DNA of 64,000 nucleotides from Acidobacteriota bacterium (GTDB lineage: Bacteria; Acidobacteriota; Blastocatellia; UBA7656), in assembly GCA_038040445.1 (NCBI GenBank), contig JBBPIG010000010.1, positions 1 through 64,000 on the forward strand, read 5' to 3'. How positions within the stretch are numbered: the first letter of the stretch is position 1; every line of letters starts with the position of its first letter. Both the position numbers and the translations under genes were made by a program. Below are positions 43,833 through 52,414 of the stretch, piece by piece. A model generated the notes under the pieces. It saw nothing but the letters and a program-made list of their open reading frames with translations. It was not told the DNA's origin and ran no database searches.

Positions 43833-45580
43833 TGTCGCTTCTCCTGCGGCTTCTTGCTCAAATCAAGCACGAGCGTTATTTCAACCTCCGCCCCTTCAGT
43901 TAAGGAAACGATCTTTGTGACAGTCATTGATGGCTTTATTGAGCCATCGTCCTTTCGCGGGGTGAGGAAGACATCGAGGCTTATTTCATACTCGCCTGGT
44001 GGCAGACTATCAATCACAAAGCGCCCGCGCGCATCTATGCCCCCGAACCCTCTCGTCGGGCCGCCTGATGCATTCGGCCCCAGTCCCCTGTTGTTGAACC
44101 AGGAGCCATCTTGTTTCGGCTTATTGGTAGGAGTGGCCGACACGTTGAGGCTAGCGCCTTTAGGCAGCGTGCCGCCCTCGATTTTGATTTGCCCGCGCAC
44201 AACGCCTTTGTAGCAAGCGACTACCACGCGCAAGCCTGAAACGCTCTCGCCGGGTCCGACTTCAATCTCGCCGCGTCGGACTTCAATCCCTTCCACTGTC
44301 TGCTCAACTTTGTTGAGCGGAACTCCGTCGCGCTCTATTCTGATAACCTGGAAGTCCTCGCTCCAATTGTCTGGATGAATACTTAAACGACGACTGCCCG
44401 GCGTAACTCCTGTGAGGTGAAATGATCCGTCTTTGTTTAAGGGCTCGCCAACCCACCTCGAGCCATCAGTGATGCTGAGGCGCGATAACTTGGCGACGGC
44501 CGCCGCATCGGTTGCGCCTTCGAGGACTACAACACCGCTGATGCTCCCGGAGCGATAAACTTTTATTTCCAGTCCGGCAACATCCGCGTTTGAAATCTCA
44601 AACGCTAATCCCTCGCCGTACCACAGAGAACCCCCTTCGTCGCTTATTTGGATCTTGTATTTTCCAGGATGAAGACCGTCCATACGAAACTCGCCTTTGG
44701 AATCACTTGCCTTGACATCACGAAACAATTCCTCGAAATCTCCGCTCTTGTTATCTTCAAGATTAGGTTTCTGCTCGCAAAAGACATTCTCTTGAGGAAT
44801 CGGGCTTCCGGTTTGCGCATCAACTAAGCGCCCGGTTGCTGCATAGGTCTTCGTCTTCGTCTTAACTTTAGGGCGGCGGTTGACCTTTATATCAATGCTT
44901 GTCACCTCACCGCCCGCCGCGACTTCAACCATTTCTGCCTTCGATTTATCGGTGACACCGGGATAGTAAGTCCTCGGAAACCTAACTTGATTACTACTCA
45001 TAGGACTGTTAGCTACGCCCACTCTGTAGCGGCCCGGCGGCAATCCATAAGCGCGATACACTCCGCGATCATCTGTGCTGGCTTTTGAAAACGAAAACTC
45101 CTCATAGCTGCCGTCTTTGAAAGGAACGATCTCTACATCCCCATCAATGACCGGTCGCCCGTTAGCTTCAATGGCGCGGCCCATGATGACCCCGCCCGGC
45201 ATGATCTTCAGGTCAATGCCTTCGATGTTTTCCCCTTCATCTAGTGTGAGCCACTTGCCTAACGAATCCCGGTCGTCTTCTCCGTCTTTCGTTGTAAAGG
45301 ACGGCGCGTCAAGAGTGATCCTGCAACTGCCTGCCCGAATGCCTTTCAAGTGGTAGTGGCCGCTTGCGTCAGTGAAATCAATCGCCACAAGCCCCGAATC
45401 AGATGCTCCATTTTGCAGCGCCATAACCTTGACGCCGCGCGCAGGCTTGCCCTTGAGGGTGACTGTGCCCGTGACGGAGCACGTTGCTTTTTGATCTTGC
45501 GCGCCAGATTGAGCATGCGGGCCGATTGCTGCGACAAGAATCGTTGCGATGAAGATGGTGATGCGATTGCGCGCGCGCAT
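43829..45580 (-). CDS. Exported carboxypeptidase-regulatory-repeat protein A
   Basis: This 583-residue exported protein is a paralogue of the next gene. After a signal peptide (about residues 1-27) come repeated beta-sandwich modules: CSVTGTVTLKGKPARGVKVM (about 34-53), GVIMGRAIEANGRPVIDGDV, a GSISGVVVLEGATD module, and GVVRGQIKIEGGTL. Separators such as GVYRAYGLPPGRYRVGV and GRFVIDSLPPGEYEISLDVF are present. There is no catalytic domain. ATG 45580 is chosen for AAGGAG eight nt upstream. A near-consensus promoter lies about 100 nt before it, so this pair and actC-actD can be transcribed separately from the upstream Act genes. The function is unknown. Confidence 0.85.
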   Translation of the reverse strand: MRARNRITIFIATILVAAIGPHAQSGAQDQKATCSVTGTVTLKGKPARGVKVMALQNGASDSGLVAIDFTDASGHYHLKGIRAGSCRITLDAPSFTTKDGEDDRDSLGKWLTLDEGENIEGIDLKIMPGGVIMGRAIEANGRPVIDGDVEIVPFKDGSYEEFSFSKASTDDRGVYRAYGLPPGRYRVGVANSPMSSNQVRFPRTYYPGVTDKSKAEMVEVAAGGEVTSIDIKVNRRPKVKTKTKTYAATGRLVDAQTGSPIPQENVFCEQKPNLEDNKSGDFEELFRDVKASDSKGEFRMDGLHPGKYKIQISDEGGSLWYGEGLAFEISNADVAGLEIKVYRSGSISGVVVLEGATDAAAVAKLSRLSITDGSRWVGEPLNKDGSFHLTGVTPGSRRLSIHPDNWSEDFQVIRIERDGVPLNKVEQTVEGIEVRRGEIEVGPGESVSGLRVVVACYKGVVRGQIKIEGGTLPKGASLNVSATPTNKPKQDGSWFNNRGLGPNASGGPTRGFGGIDARGRFVIDSLPPGEYEISLDVFLTPRKDDGSIKPSMTVTKIVSLTEGAEVEITLVLDLSKKPQEKRQ

Positions 45581-45684
45581 TACGTTTCTCCTTATGGTTG
45601 GCATCAGGCGTTGAAGAGACGCTCAGTTCGATCTTGCGCAGTCCAGACTCCGCGAATAAATCGGACTGAGCCGCTATGGAGGCG

Positions 45685-45713
45685 ATTATACGAGCCTTGC
45701 GCTGGCTACGCAA
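45685..45713 (-). promoter_or_regulatory. Sigma-70 promoter inside the Act gene set
   Basis: On the minus strand TTGCGT (45713-45708) and a perfect TATAAT (45690-45685) are separated by 17 nt. Expected start is near 45678, about 100 nt before the first carboxypeptidase-regulatory gene. Confidence 0.7.
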
Positions 45714-45774
45714 TCAATCACTCCTTTTGAACTGGCCGTAAACAAATTCGCTTTCCCGAACCGGTGCACGCTGC

Positions 45775-46482
45775 TCAATCGCCTTTGTTCAAATAGATCA
45801 CACGCGGCTTCGTGCCGAGTTCTTCAAGCAATCGGATCGCGCGGTTGCTCTTTGCAAGCCGCGATACTTCACTCTCCGGATCTGCGATGTTGCCGAAGTA
45901 CATTGCCTTCGTCTGGCAAGTCTGAACACACGCCGGCGTTACGTCACCATCGCGCACTTCGCGGCCTTCGTCTTTCGCTTTGTCTTCGCCCTTGCGAATG
46001 CGCTGGATGCAGAACGTACACTTCTCCATCACGCCTCGCGTGCGCACTGACACTTCCGGGTTCAGAGCTTTTTCGAGCGGCGCGTCCCATTTCGGATCGA
46101 AGAAGTTGAAGAAGCGCACCGTGTACGGGCAGTTGTTCGCGCAGTAGCGAGTACCCACACACCGGTTGTAAACTTGCGCGTTCAAGCCTTCGTCGGTGTG
46201 ATAAGTCGCATAGACCGGGCACACCGGTTCACAAGGCGCTTCCTCGCAATGCTGGCAGAGCACCGGCATGAACTTGACCTTTACGTCGGGGTATTCGCCT
46301 TCGAAGTAGCGTTCGATGCGAATCCAGTTGATCGAGCGTCCCTTCGCGGCTTCTTCGGGTCCGACGGTGGGGATGTTATTCTCGACGCGGCAAGCGACGA
46401 CGCACGCTTCGCATCCGGTGCAGCGGTCGAGGTCGATCACCATCGCCCACTGAGGTTTGTTTGATTTGGTTGCTTCGGTCAT
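45775..46482 (-). CDS. Four-cluster ferredoxin subunit, ActB2-like
   Basis: This 235-residue iron-sulfur protein of the PsrB/NrfC/DmsB type has four cysteine groups for cubane clusters. These are CTGCEACVVAC near residue 21, CQHCEEAPCEPVCP near 77, CVGTRYCANNCP near 107, and CTFC with the later CVQTCQ. It would wire the molybdopterin-type subunit to the NrfD-like membrane subunit and haems at the periplasmic face. In Alternative Complex III this part (B2) is usually fused to B1; here they are separate genes. A heptamer repeat sits right before its start. It is followed not by actC but by two unrelated exported-protein genes. Confidence 0.9.
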   Translation of the reverse strand: MTEATKSNKPQWAMVIDLDRCTGCEACVVACRVENNIPTVGPEEAAKGRSINWIRIERYFEGEYPDVKVKFMPVLCQHCEEAPCEPVCPVYATYHTDEGLNAQVYNRCVGTRYCANNCPYTVRFFNFFDPKWDAPLEKALNPEVSVRTRGVMEKCTFCIQRIRKGEDKAKDEGREVRDGDVTPACVQTCQTKAMYFGNIADPESEVSRLAKSNRAIRLLEELGTKPRVIYLNKGD

Positions 46483-46484
46483 CT

Positions 46485-46512
46485 GGTTTCGGGTTCAGGG
46501 TTCAGGGTTCAA
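46485..46512. repeat. Heptamer tandem repeat (GGTTCAG), 4 units
   Basis: Four contiguous 7-bp units lie between the B1 and B2 genes, only three bases from the B2 start codon. Confidence 0.85.
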
Positions 46513-46560
46513 GCTTTAGCTTGCCGGCCGCACACGCAACCTGAAGGTTGAACTCTGAGC

Positions 46561-48735
46561 CTATCGCTTCCTTTCCATCTGCTCCTGCAGGTCTGTTCCG
46601 AATCGGATCAGACTCGCTTTGCCGCCTACCTTGGTAACCTTCGCGCTAGTCGACTGGCCGGGCACTCCAAACGGATTCAATACAAAGACATTCGGGCCTC
46701 GGCCGTTTGCATATCTACCGAACGCAGTGTGTCCCTGACCGTACGGCATCGCGATCACTTCCGGTCTGATTGCGGGATATAGCACAGCCGGCGCACGCAC
46801 CGATCCGTGCTGGGTCGTGACCTCGACGAGGTCGCCATCGCTCACGCCGAGCGACGCGGCGGTCTTCGGGTTTATCTCAACCCAACTTCCCCACACCACC
46901 GATGTTAGCGGGTCGGGCAGTTCTTGAAGCGCCGGTAGATTCGCTGTGTCCCCTGAGCCAAGCGCCGCGTGCTCATAGCACAGCAACGTTAGCGGATACG
47001 AATCATTAGTTGTTTCTATCTGCCCAAGGAGAGTTGAAAAGCCAAGTGGCTGAACCTGCGAAACGGAGCCTTTGCCCGGCGCATCCCCAACCCAAACCCC
47101 GGCTTCCAAAAAACTCTTCAGTGGCTCATCTTCGGCATCACCACCGCGGTCAGGTGTCTTCAACCGTTGGGCGGCATACTTCACCATAGACTCCGCCGAC
47201 TGGAACGCTTCTGAGTCTGCTTCTTTGAACCCGAGGTGGCGGCAAACAGCGAGCAACACATCCGCGGTTTGCATAGTGTTGTGTTGAGGCACCAGAACGG
47301 GCTGGACAAGCGAGACAGCGGCCTTCGATCCAGCCATCAACGTTGAATGTAGGTCCCATCCTTCAAGATCCGTGTGATCCGGCATTATGAGATCAGCTAA
47401 CTGAGTCGTCTCATCCATGAATGACGAGAAACTAGCGATGAACGGCAATCCCTCAATCCACTCTATCGACCTGGGCGCAACGTGCAGAGGATTGACCCTA
47501 TGGGCGAGTAGCGCAGTTACACCCACTGGCTTGCTGGAATTGTTTAACATTATTGACAGGTCGTTTATTCCCCAAGGCCACCATCCTACGCCGGGGATGT
47601 CAACGTTCGGCAGGCCACCTAACGCATCGAATCGGCCACTCTCGGGTAGCAACACCCCTCCAGGCTTGTTGATGTTTCCAGCTAACTTGTTTAGAAAGTG
47701 GATTGCCAGTTCGTTAGTATCAGCGAGTTCTCTTGATGAGCCTGCACCTGGTCCAATCGCGAGCGGGTGTTCGGATTCCGCAAACTCGCGAGCGACGCGG
47801 ACGATGGTTTCGGCCGCGATGCCAGTTAGAGTAGCGGTCTGTTCTGGTCCGTATGCGTCGAGCGGTTCAAACAGCGCCTTTGGAGCGGTAGCGTCCTTGA
47901 CTAGCCCTTCACGGACAATCACCTGCGCGATGGCTAGGGCGATCAGACCTTCACTTCCAACAGTCGCTGGGAGCCACTGATCAGCGTTCGCTCCCGTCAT
48001 CGACATGCGCGGCTCCACCTGCACAAACTTGCCGCGCGCTTTGCCGCGGGATCGGCGAAACTCGCCAAACGCTAGCGAGTACATGACGGGCGAATGCCAG
48101 GTCTCAAGGAACCTTGCTCCGAATGATAATAAGTACGTTGCGTTAGCTATGTCGAAAATCGGCGTGGCTTCGCGCCCATAGCTCTGATCATAGCCGCGAG
48201 CCAATTCACGGCTCGACGACTCATGGGTGGCCCAAAACTTTGCATTGAGCGCGGCGCTCAGAAAGTCTACGGCAATACCGATGACCCCACGGGAGCTAAG
48301 GGTAGCGAAGACAATACCGTTGGCATTTGCACGCAGCTTATCCGCAAGCGTGTTAATCGCTTCGTCCCAACTGATCTCTTCCCACTTGCCTTCGCCGCGT
48401 TCGCCAACGCGTTTCATCGGGCCCTTGATCCGGTCGGGGTTGTACAACACCTCCAAGCCAGCCTGGCCTCGAGCGCACAACGCTCCGCGATTGACGGGAT
48501 GAAGCGGGTTGCCTTCGATCTTGTTAGCCTTGTGTTCGCGAGTTCGAACGACTATGCCGCAACCCGCCGGGCACATGCCGCAGGTGCTCGCCGTCGAGTA
48601 GTCTATGCCCGGCACGTACTCGTCGTCGGGAATCAATGCCGGAATGAGCTTCTCTTCAGGATGTCCGCACGCGGATAACAGCGAAGCGCTGGTAGCTCCG
48701 ATGCCGCTCAGGATTATGAACTCTCGACGTTTCAT
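46561..48735 (-). CDS. Molybdopterin-oxidoreductase-like subunit, ActB1-like
   Basis: This 724-residue protein has a twin-arginine-like signal with lipobox (MKRREFIILS...LLSAC23). Next come cysteines for an N-terminal cubane cluster (Cys52, Cys55, Cys59 in CGMCPAGC, and Cys87 in GALCARGQ). The molybdopterin oxidoreductase fold follows, ending in the dinucleotide-binding domain (WVEINPKTAASLGVSDGDLV). In Alternative Complex III the B1 subunit keeps this fold without molybdenum; I cannot tell from the sequence whether a cofactor is bound here. An upstream extension is in frame to 48855 but is made of heptamer repeat, so ATG 48735 is used. The neighbours are a pentahaem cytochrome and a four-cluster ferredoxin. 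Confidence 0.88.
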   Translation of the reverse strand: MKRREFIILSGIGATSASLLSACGHPEEKLIPALIPDDEYVPGIDYSTASTCGMCPAGCGIVVRTREHKANKIEGNPLHPVNRGALCARGQAGLEVLYNPDRIKGPMKRVGERGEGKWEEISWDEAINTLADKLRANANGIVFATLSSRGVIGIAVDFLSAALNAKFWATHESSSRELARGYDQSYGREATPIFDIANATYLLSFGARFLETWHSPVMYSLAFGEFRRSRGKARGKFVQVEPRMSMTGANADQWLPATVGSEGLIALAIAQVIVREGLVKDATAPKALFEPLDAYGPEQTATLTGIAAETIVRVAREFAESEHPLAIGPGAGSSRELADTNELAIHFLNKLAGNINKPGGVLLPESGRFDALGGLPNVDIPGVGWWPWGINDLSIMLNNSSKPVGVTALLAHRVNPLHVAPRSIEWIEGLPFIASFSSFMDETTQLADLIMPDHTDLEGWDLHSTLMAGSKAAVSLVQPVLVPQHNTMQTADVLLAVCRHLGFKEADSEAFQSAESMVKYAAQRLKTPDRGGDAEDEPLKSFLEAGVWVGDAPGKGSVSQVQPLGFSTLLGQIETTNDSYPLTLLCYEHAALGSGDTANLPALQELPDPLTSVVWGSWVEINPKTAASLGVSDGDLVEVTTQHGSVRAPAVLYPAIRPEVIAMPYGQGHTAFGRYANGRGPNVFVLNPFGVPGQSTSAKVTKVGGKASLIRFGTDLQEQMERKR

Positions 48736-48743
48736 TATTCTCT

Positions 48744-48829
48744 GTTCAGGGTTCAGGGTTCGTGGTTCCGGGTTGAACCCTGAACACTGAACCCGGAACC
48801 CGGAACTTGTTCCCGGAACCCGGAACTTG
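48744..48829. repeat. Heptamer array with internal inversion
   Basis: Four GTTCAGG-type units (48744-48771) are followed by seven inverted units (GAACCCG/GAACTTG, 48775-48829, one unit shortened to 6 bp). This makes a palindromic array between the cytochrome and B1 genes. It could fold into a hairpin. Confidence 0.85.
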
Positions 48830-48833
48830 TCTT

Positions 48834-49358
48834 TCATCGATGGCAGACATAGCAATCCACACTAACGCTTCGGGATTGGTGGCAGTCGATACACCATCCC
48901 ATGGTCTGGTTTACTTCGCGACGCACGCGATGCATCTCGCCGATCTTCCCGTGACACGTTGTACAATCGATTCCCGCCCTAATGTGCGGCTTATGCGTGT
49001 AGTACGCGTTAGCTTCTGGTTCGAGCCAGTACACGCGCTTCCACGGCGGCTGCTCTTTTCGCTCGGCGAACGCTGCGAGCTTCTGAACCTCGGGGCTCTC
49101 GGTCTTGATCGACTCGTGGCAACCCATGCACGTTGAAATATTAGGAATCGTCGCGTGCGACGACTTGTCTACGTTCTCGTGACAGAAGGTGCATTCAAGC
49201 TGTGGGGTGTCTTCCCCTTCTTTCGTCACGTGCTGCCAGTGATCGAATTCGATTGGTTGTACAGGCGCGTCGGGTCTGGCGGTTGCTCGCAACAGAAAGA
49301 AGCCCGCGACCGCGATCACCACGACTGCCAACACTATGAGTTTCGTCAGTCTTCTCAT
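48834..49358 (-). CDS. actA: Pentahaem cytochrome c, ActA-like
   Basis: This 174-residue membrane-anchored cytochrome has one N-terminal helix (LIVLAVVVIAVAGFFLL, about residues 7-23). Five CXXCH haem sites follow: CTFCH, CMGCH, CTTCH, CIDCH and CYVCH, the last at the extreme C-terminus. Several additional His residues could be axial ligands. The pentahaem count and first position in the gene set match ActA of Alternative Complex III. A class III/c7-type cytochrome of another molybdoenzyme complex is the alternative. The start is ATG 49358; an in-frame TTG at 49454 would add a polar leader. Translation signals are weak. Confidence 0.88.
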   Translation of the reverse strand: MRRLTKLIVLAVVVIAVAGFFLLRATARPDAPVQPIEFDHWQHVTKEGEDTPQLECTFCHENVDKSSHATIPNISTCMGCHESIKTESPEVQKLAAFAERKEQPPWKRVYWLEPEANAYYTHKPHIRAGIDCTTCHGKIGEMHRVRREVNQTMGWCIDCHQSRSVSVDCYVCHR

Positions 49359-49569
49359 CCGACTGGCTTGAGCTGCCTGGCTGAAGTTGTTGGTGCTAGG
49401 TCGCGCAGACGGCTGGCGCGACGCCAGATTATACAGACGATGTGGATGAATCAAAAATCAGATCGGCGGATTGACCGAGCGGCGCCGCGTGGAAGGTTGG
49501 AGCGGCCACCGTTTGCGCGGTGCGCGTTTCGTAGACCAATCCCGGACGTGAGTGCCTCCAACTTCAGCT

Positions 49570-52407
49570 TCAATACATTCGCTCAAGCTTGATCCCCGTG
49601 TAGTACTTTTGAAGAATCGCCGTGTACGTGTAGCCATCCTTCGCCAATCCATACGCACCAGTCTGGCACATTCCAACACCGTGGCCCCAGCCTCGTCCCG
49701 TAAACACAAACGCGACAACGCGGCCTCCCGTATCAGTCTCGCGGTCGACTACGAAGAGATATTCCTTCACGCCGAGCGCCGCCCGAATCTGAGGGCGGCG
49801 CAATCGCACGTGGCCTTCATCCCCTTTAACTTCGACCTCCGTTACCCGGCTTGAAGAGCTGAAAGCCACCGGCTCGATTTCCTCAACTCGTCCGACCTTT
49901 ATGCGGGCGCGAGTGAGCCGCTGCTGGAGATCTTCGACTGGAACGCGCTCTTGCCACTGAGCCACGCTCGAAAAGCGGTCGCTCGAAGCGCCGCGCTCTG
50001 AAGCTGCTGCTTCGAGGAAGTCCACCAGCCCCGCGGCGTTCAGATGGTAGGTGACGCGCTCGCCGCCTACGAGCGGTAGCCGGTCAACCACGTAGCTCTC
50101 GCCGCCCACGTTACGGAACAACCACGCGTCGTCGGCGACTTCGATGCCGTTAGGTTGGACATTTCGCTGTGCACCGTCTTGCGCCGTGAACTTCGGGGGC
50201 GCGAGATCCTTTGCCGCAACTCCCGGCGGGTTGTTTTCGCGCGTCTCATCTTGCTGGGCGCGCGCAACGCGGGCGGGTGCGCTCGCGTTCACACTCGTGA
50301 AGCGCGAACCTTGCCCGCGCGTCCCAGCGTTAATCGACGCCAGGATCAAACGCCCATTTTCCGAGGCCGCCGAAGTTTCAACCTTGAAACCGGAGGTCTG
50401 AGCTTTGAAATTTGAGATTTGAGATTTGCGATCGGCGGTTGATTTCGAAAAGATCGCGTGAGCCAGAGTCTCAACCGCCTGTGCTCGGGTGATCGAAGTG
50501 CGTCCGTCAAGTGGCGCGCCGGCAGGCAGACGAAGTATGCCTTCTCTTAACAGCATCGCCATATCCGCGCGGGCCGCTCGAGGCAACTGTTCGGCTCGCA
50601 AGCCAGCGAGCAAGTAGTCGACGTCCGCCGGAGCCAGCAGCGTGCTCGCCCGGTTTTCGCCGTAGATCGATGCCGCAACCAGACGCGCGAACTCAACCAG
50701 CCGCGTCACGTCGCCGTACTCGAAACTGAGCTTCTCTCTTCGAGCGAGCCGCGCGATGTTTTCTATCCAGCTCTTCACCTCCGCTTGATCGGGCGAGCCG
50801 CGCAGATAGTTACTCGTCAAGCGGCGCGGAAGCGACAACCCGAGCACCGAAAGCAGCGCGACTTCTCGAGCGATCGATCGACCGTCGGTTCCGGCCAGGA
50901 GCTCCGGCGTTCGTTTGGTCGCGATGTCTCGCCCCGCAAGCGACTGCCGGTCAGAAGCGCACGCGACCCCGCGAAGATAGGCCACGGCCTTTCCTCCGAA
51001 AACTTCTTCGTTATTCTCGGTTCGGCCCCCGCAGTTGGCGGTGTATAGCGCTTCTATGGGCGTGAGTTTTCCATCTTCGTCCGGAAAGACCGCAACCACG
51101 CCGCGCGTCTCGTGGATTGCGCGATTGGTCAGCTCGCGTTCCGAGGAGCGCCCGCCGTACACCTGATCGCGAGTGTCGTCGACAAGATCGAATCCATCAT
51201 CTCGATGACGGCTCATGCGCGCGAGCGCGTAAGAGCGCGCCGCGATCGCTTGCGCCTTTAACGCTTCGATCTCGGGATAGGCGCCCGGGGAAAGTTCCAT
51301 CGGCACCACCCCGCAAAGATAGTCTTCAAGCGGGAGCGCGTTCACCACATTGATCCGTCCGCGCGAGTTCAAAATGAGATGTATCTCGCCGCGATACTCT
51401 CTTTCTCCCACTCGAACCGTCTGCGGTCCTGAAGCAGAGACGTTTGAGGCCGCAATTGCGCTATCGCCCGGTTGGGTTCGTTCTCTGGAACTACTCGACA
51501 AGATCGGCTCGCTGCTGCGTTTGTCGCGCCGCTGCTCGGCCGCCGCGGAGACTATCAGTTCGTTCCCGCTTGAAAGCGCGATCTTATCCGCGGACAGCCC
51601 GACTATCTGAAGCTCGCCGCGTCCCGGCTTCACGCTCGAACGATCGGTCGAGTAGCCGGCTTGAGCTTTGTGTTTTGCGGCACGGGCATTTGTGTCGCTG
51701 CCCGAGTCCGGCGCGCGGCTTTCTGTCGCGTTCGAATCGGTCACTATTCGCAAGTCTTCGTAATCCTTCGCGCGCAAGCGCTCCAGCATGCGCGCCGCCT
51801 CGTTTCGAGTTTTGAACTCACCGATCAACACCTCGTATTCTTTGTGCTTCTCGTCGAAGGCCATCGTCACCGGCTCGGAGAATTTCTTCTTGAGCTCGTC
51901 GATAAGTTTGCGGGCGCGGCGCGATTCAGAGAAAGCCCCCAGGCTCACACGATACGAGGATTCGTTGGAATGGAGCGGCGCTGCCTTGTCGGATTGACGG
52001 CGCAATTCCACGCGCAGCGTTCCGCTCGAGATTTTCTTGCCCTCATCGAGGCTCGCGGGCGCGCGATTCACAACGAGGCCGGATGAACAACTGAGCGCGA
52101 CCGACGTGACATCGGTCATCAGCGCGATTCGAATGATGGGACCATCGGGCGAAGGAGACTTAGCGCGGCCGGCTTGCGGTTCTACGGTGCGAGGGCGAGT
52201 GGAGCTTCTATCCTCGCTTTGTTGGTTGCTCCTGGCACGATCCTTTGAAGATGAGGATTGTTTCTGTGCGGGCACCGCTCCGGCGAAGGTGACGGTCGCC
52301 GCAAGCAAGGCGCTTTGAGCACAGCCCGAGACAACTAGTGCCAGAGCGAATGCCAGACCGAATGCGAGACGACGCGCTGGACGCCCGCTTCTATTCACGA
52401 TGTTCAT
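49570..52407 (-). CDS. SpoIID/LytB-domain lipoprotein with SPOR domain
   Basis: This 945-residue protein has a lipoprotein signal (lipobox VSGC29) and a Ser-rich linker. A SPOR-like domain at about residues 145-215 has two repeats, SYRVSLGAFSESRRARKLID and YEVLIGEFKTRNEAARMLER. The SpoIID/LytB domain starts near residue 345 (NVVNALPLEDYLCGVVPMEL, then LKAQAIAARSYALA). The conserved end WGHGVGMCQTGAYGLA is near the C-terminus. SpoIID-like enzymes are lytic transglycosylases that cut peptidoglycan stripped of stem peptides; SPOR domains bind such glycans. It probably remodels the wall at division. The SpoIID region is interrupted by about 300 extra residues that include a 7-residue repeat at about 657-677, encoded by a heptamer array. 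Confidence 0.85.
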   Translation of the reverse strand: MNIVNRSGRPARRLAFGLAFALALVVSGCAQSALLAATVTFAGAVPAQKQSSSSKDRARSNQQSEDRSSTRPRTVEPQAGRAKSPSPDGPIIRIALMTDVTSVALSCSSGLVVNRAPASLDEGKKISSGTLRVELRRQSDKAAPLHSNESSYRVSLGAFSESRRARKLIDELKKKFSEPVTMAFDEKHKEYEVLIGEFKTRNEAARMLERLRAKDYEDLRIVTDSNATESRAPDSGSDTNARAAKHKAQAGYSTDRSSVKPGRGELQIVGLSADKIALSSGNELIVSAAAEQRRDKRSSEPILSSSSRERTQPGDSAIAASNVSASGPQTVRVGEREYRGEIHLILNSRGRINVVNALPLEDYLCGVVPMELSPGAYPEIEALKAQAIAARSYALARMSRHRDDGFDLVDDTRDQVYGGRSSERELTNRAIHETRGVVAVFPDEDGKLTPIEALYTANCGGRTENNEEVFGGKAVAYLRGVACASDRQSLAGRDIATKRTPELLAGTDGRSIAREVALLSVLGLSLPRRLTSNYLRGSPDQAEVKSWIENIARLARREKLSFEYGDVTRLVEFARLVAASIYGENRASTLLAPADVDYLLAGLRAEQLPRAARADMAMLLREGILRLPAGAPLDGRTSITRAQAVETLAHAIFSKSTADRKSQISNFKAQTSGFKVETSAASENGRLILASINAGTRGQGSRFTSVNASAPARVARAQQDETRENNPPGVAAKDLAPPKFTAQDGAQRNVQPNGIEVADDAWLFRNVGGESYVVDRLPLVGGERVTYHLNAAGLVDFLEAAASERGASSDRFSSVAQWQERVPVEDLQQRLTRARIKVGRVEEIEPVAFSSSSRVTEVEVKGDEGHVRLRRPQIRAALGVKEYLFVVDRETDTGGRVVAFVFTGRGWGHGVGMCQTGAYGLAKDGYTYTAILQKYYTGIKLERMY
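50376..50438. repeat. Heptamer repeat inside coding sequence
   Basis: Nine 7-bp register-keeping units (TTTGAGA, TTTGAAA and diverged forms) lie in frame within the SpoIID-like gene. Three units make seven codons, so the protein shows a 7-residue repeat: KSQISNF, KAQTSGF, KVETSAA. Confidence 0.8.
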
Positions 52408-52414
52408 AGCAGGA

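Noticed and set aside
48736-48855. Longer N-terminus for the molybdopterin-type subunit
   Set aside because: The extension is translated heptamer repeat; the twin-arginine-like signal begins at the chosen ATG.
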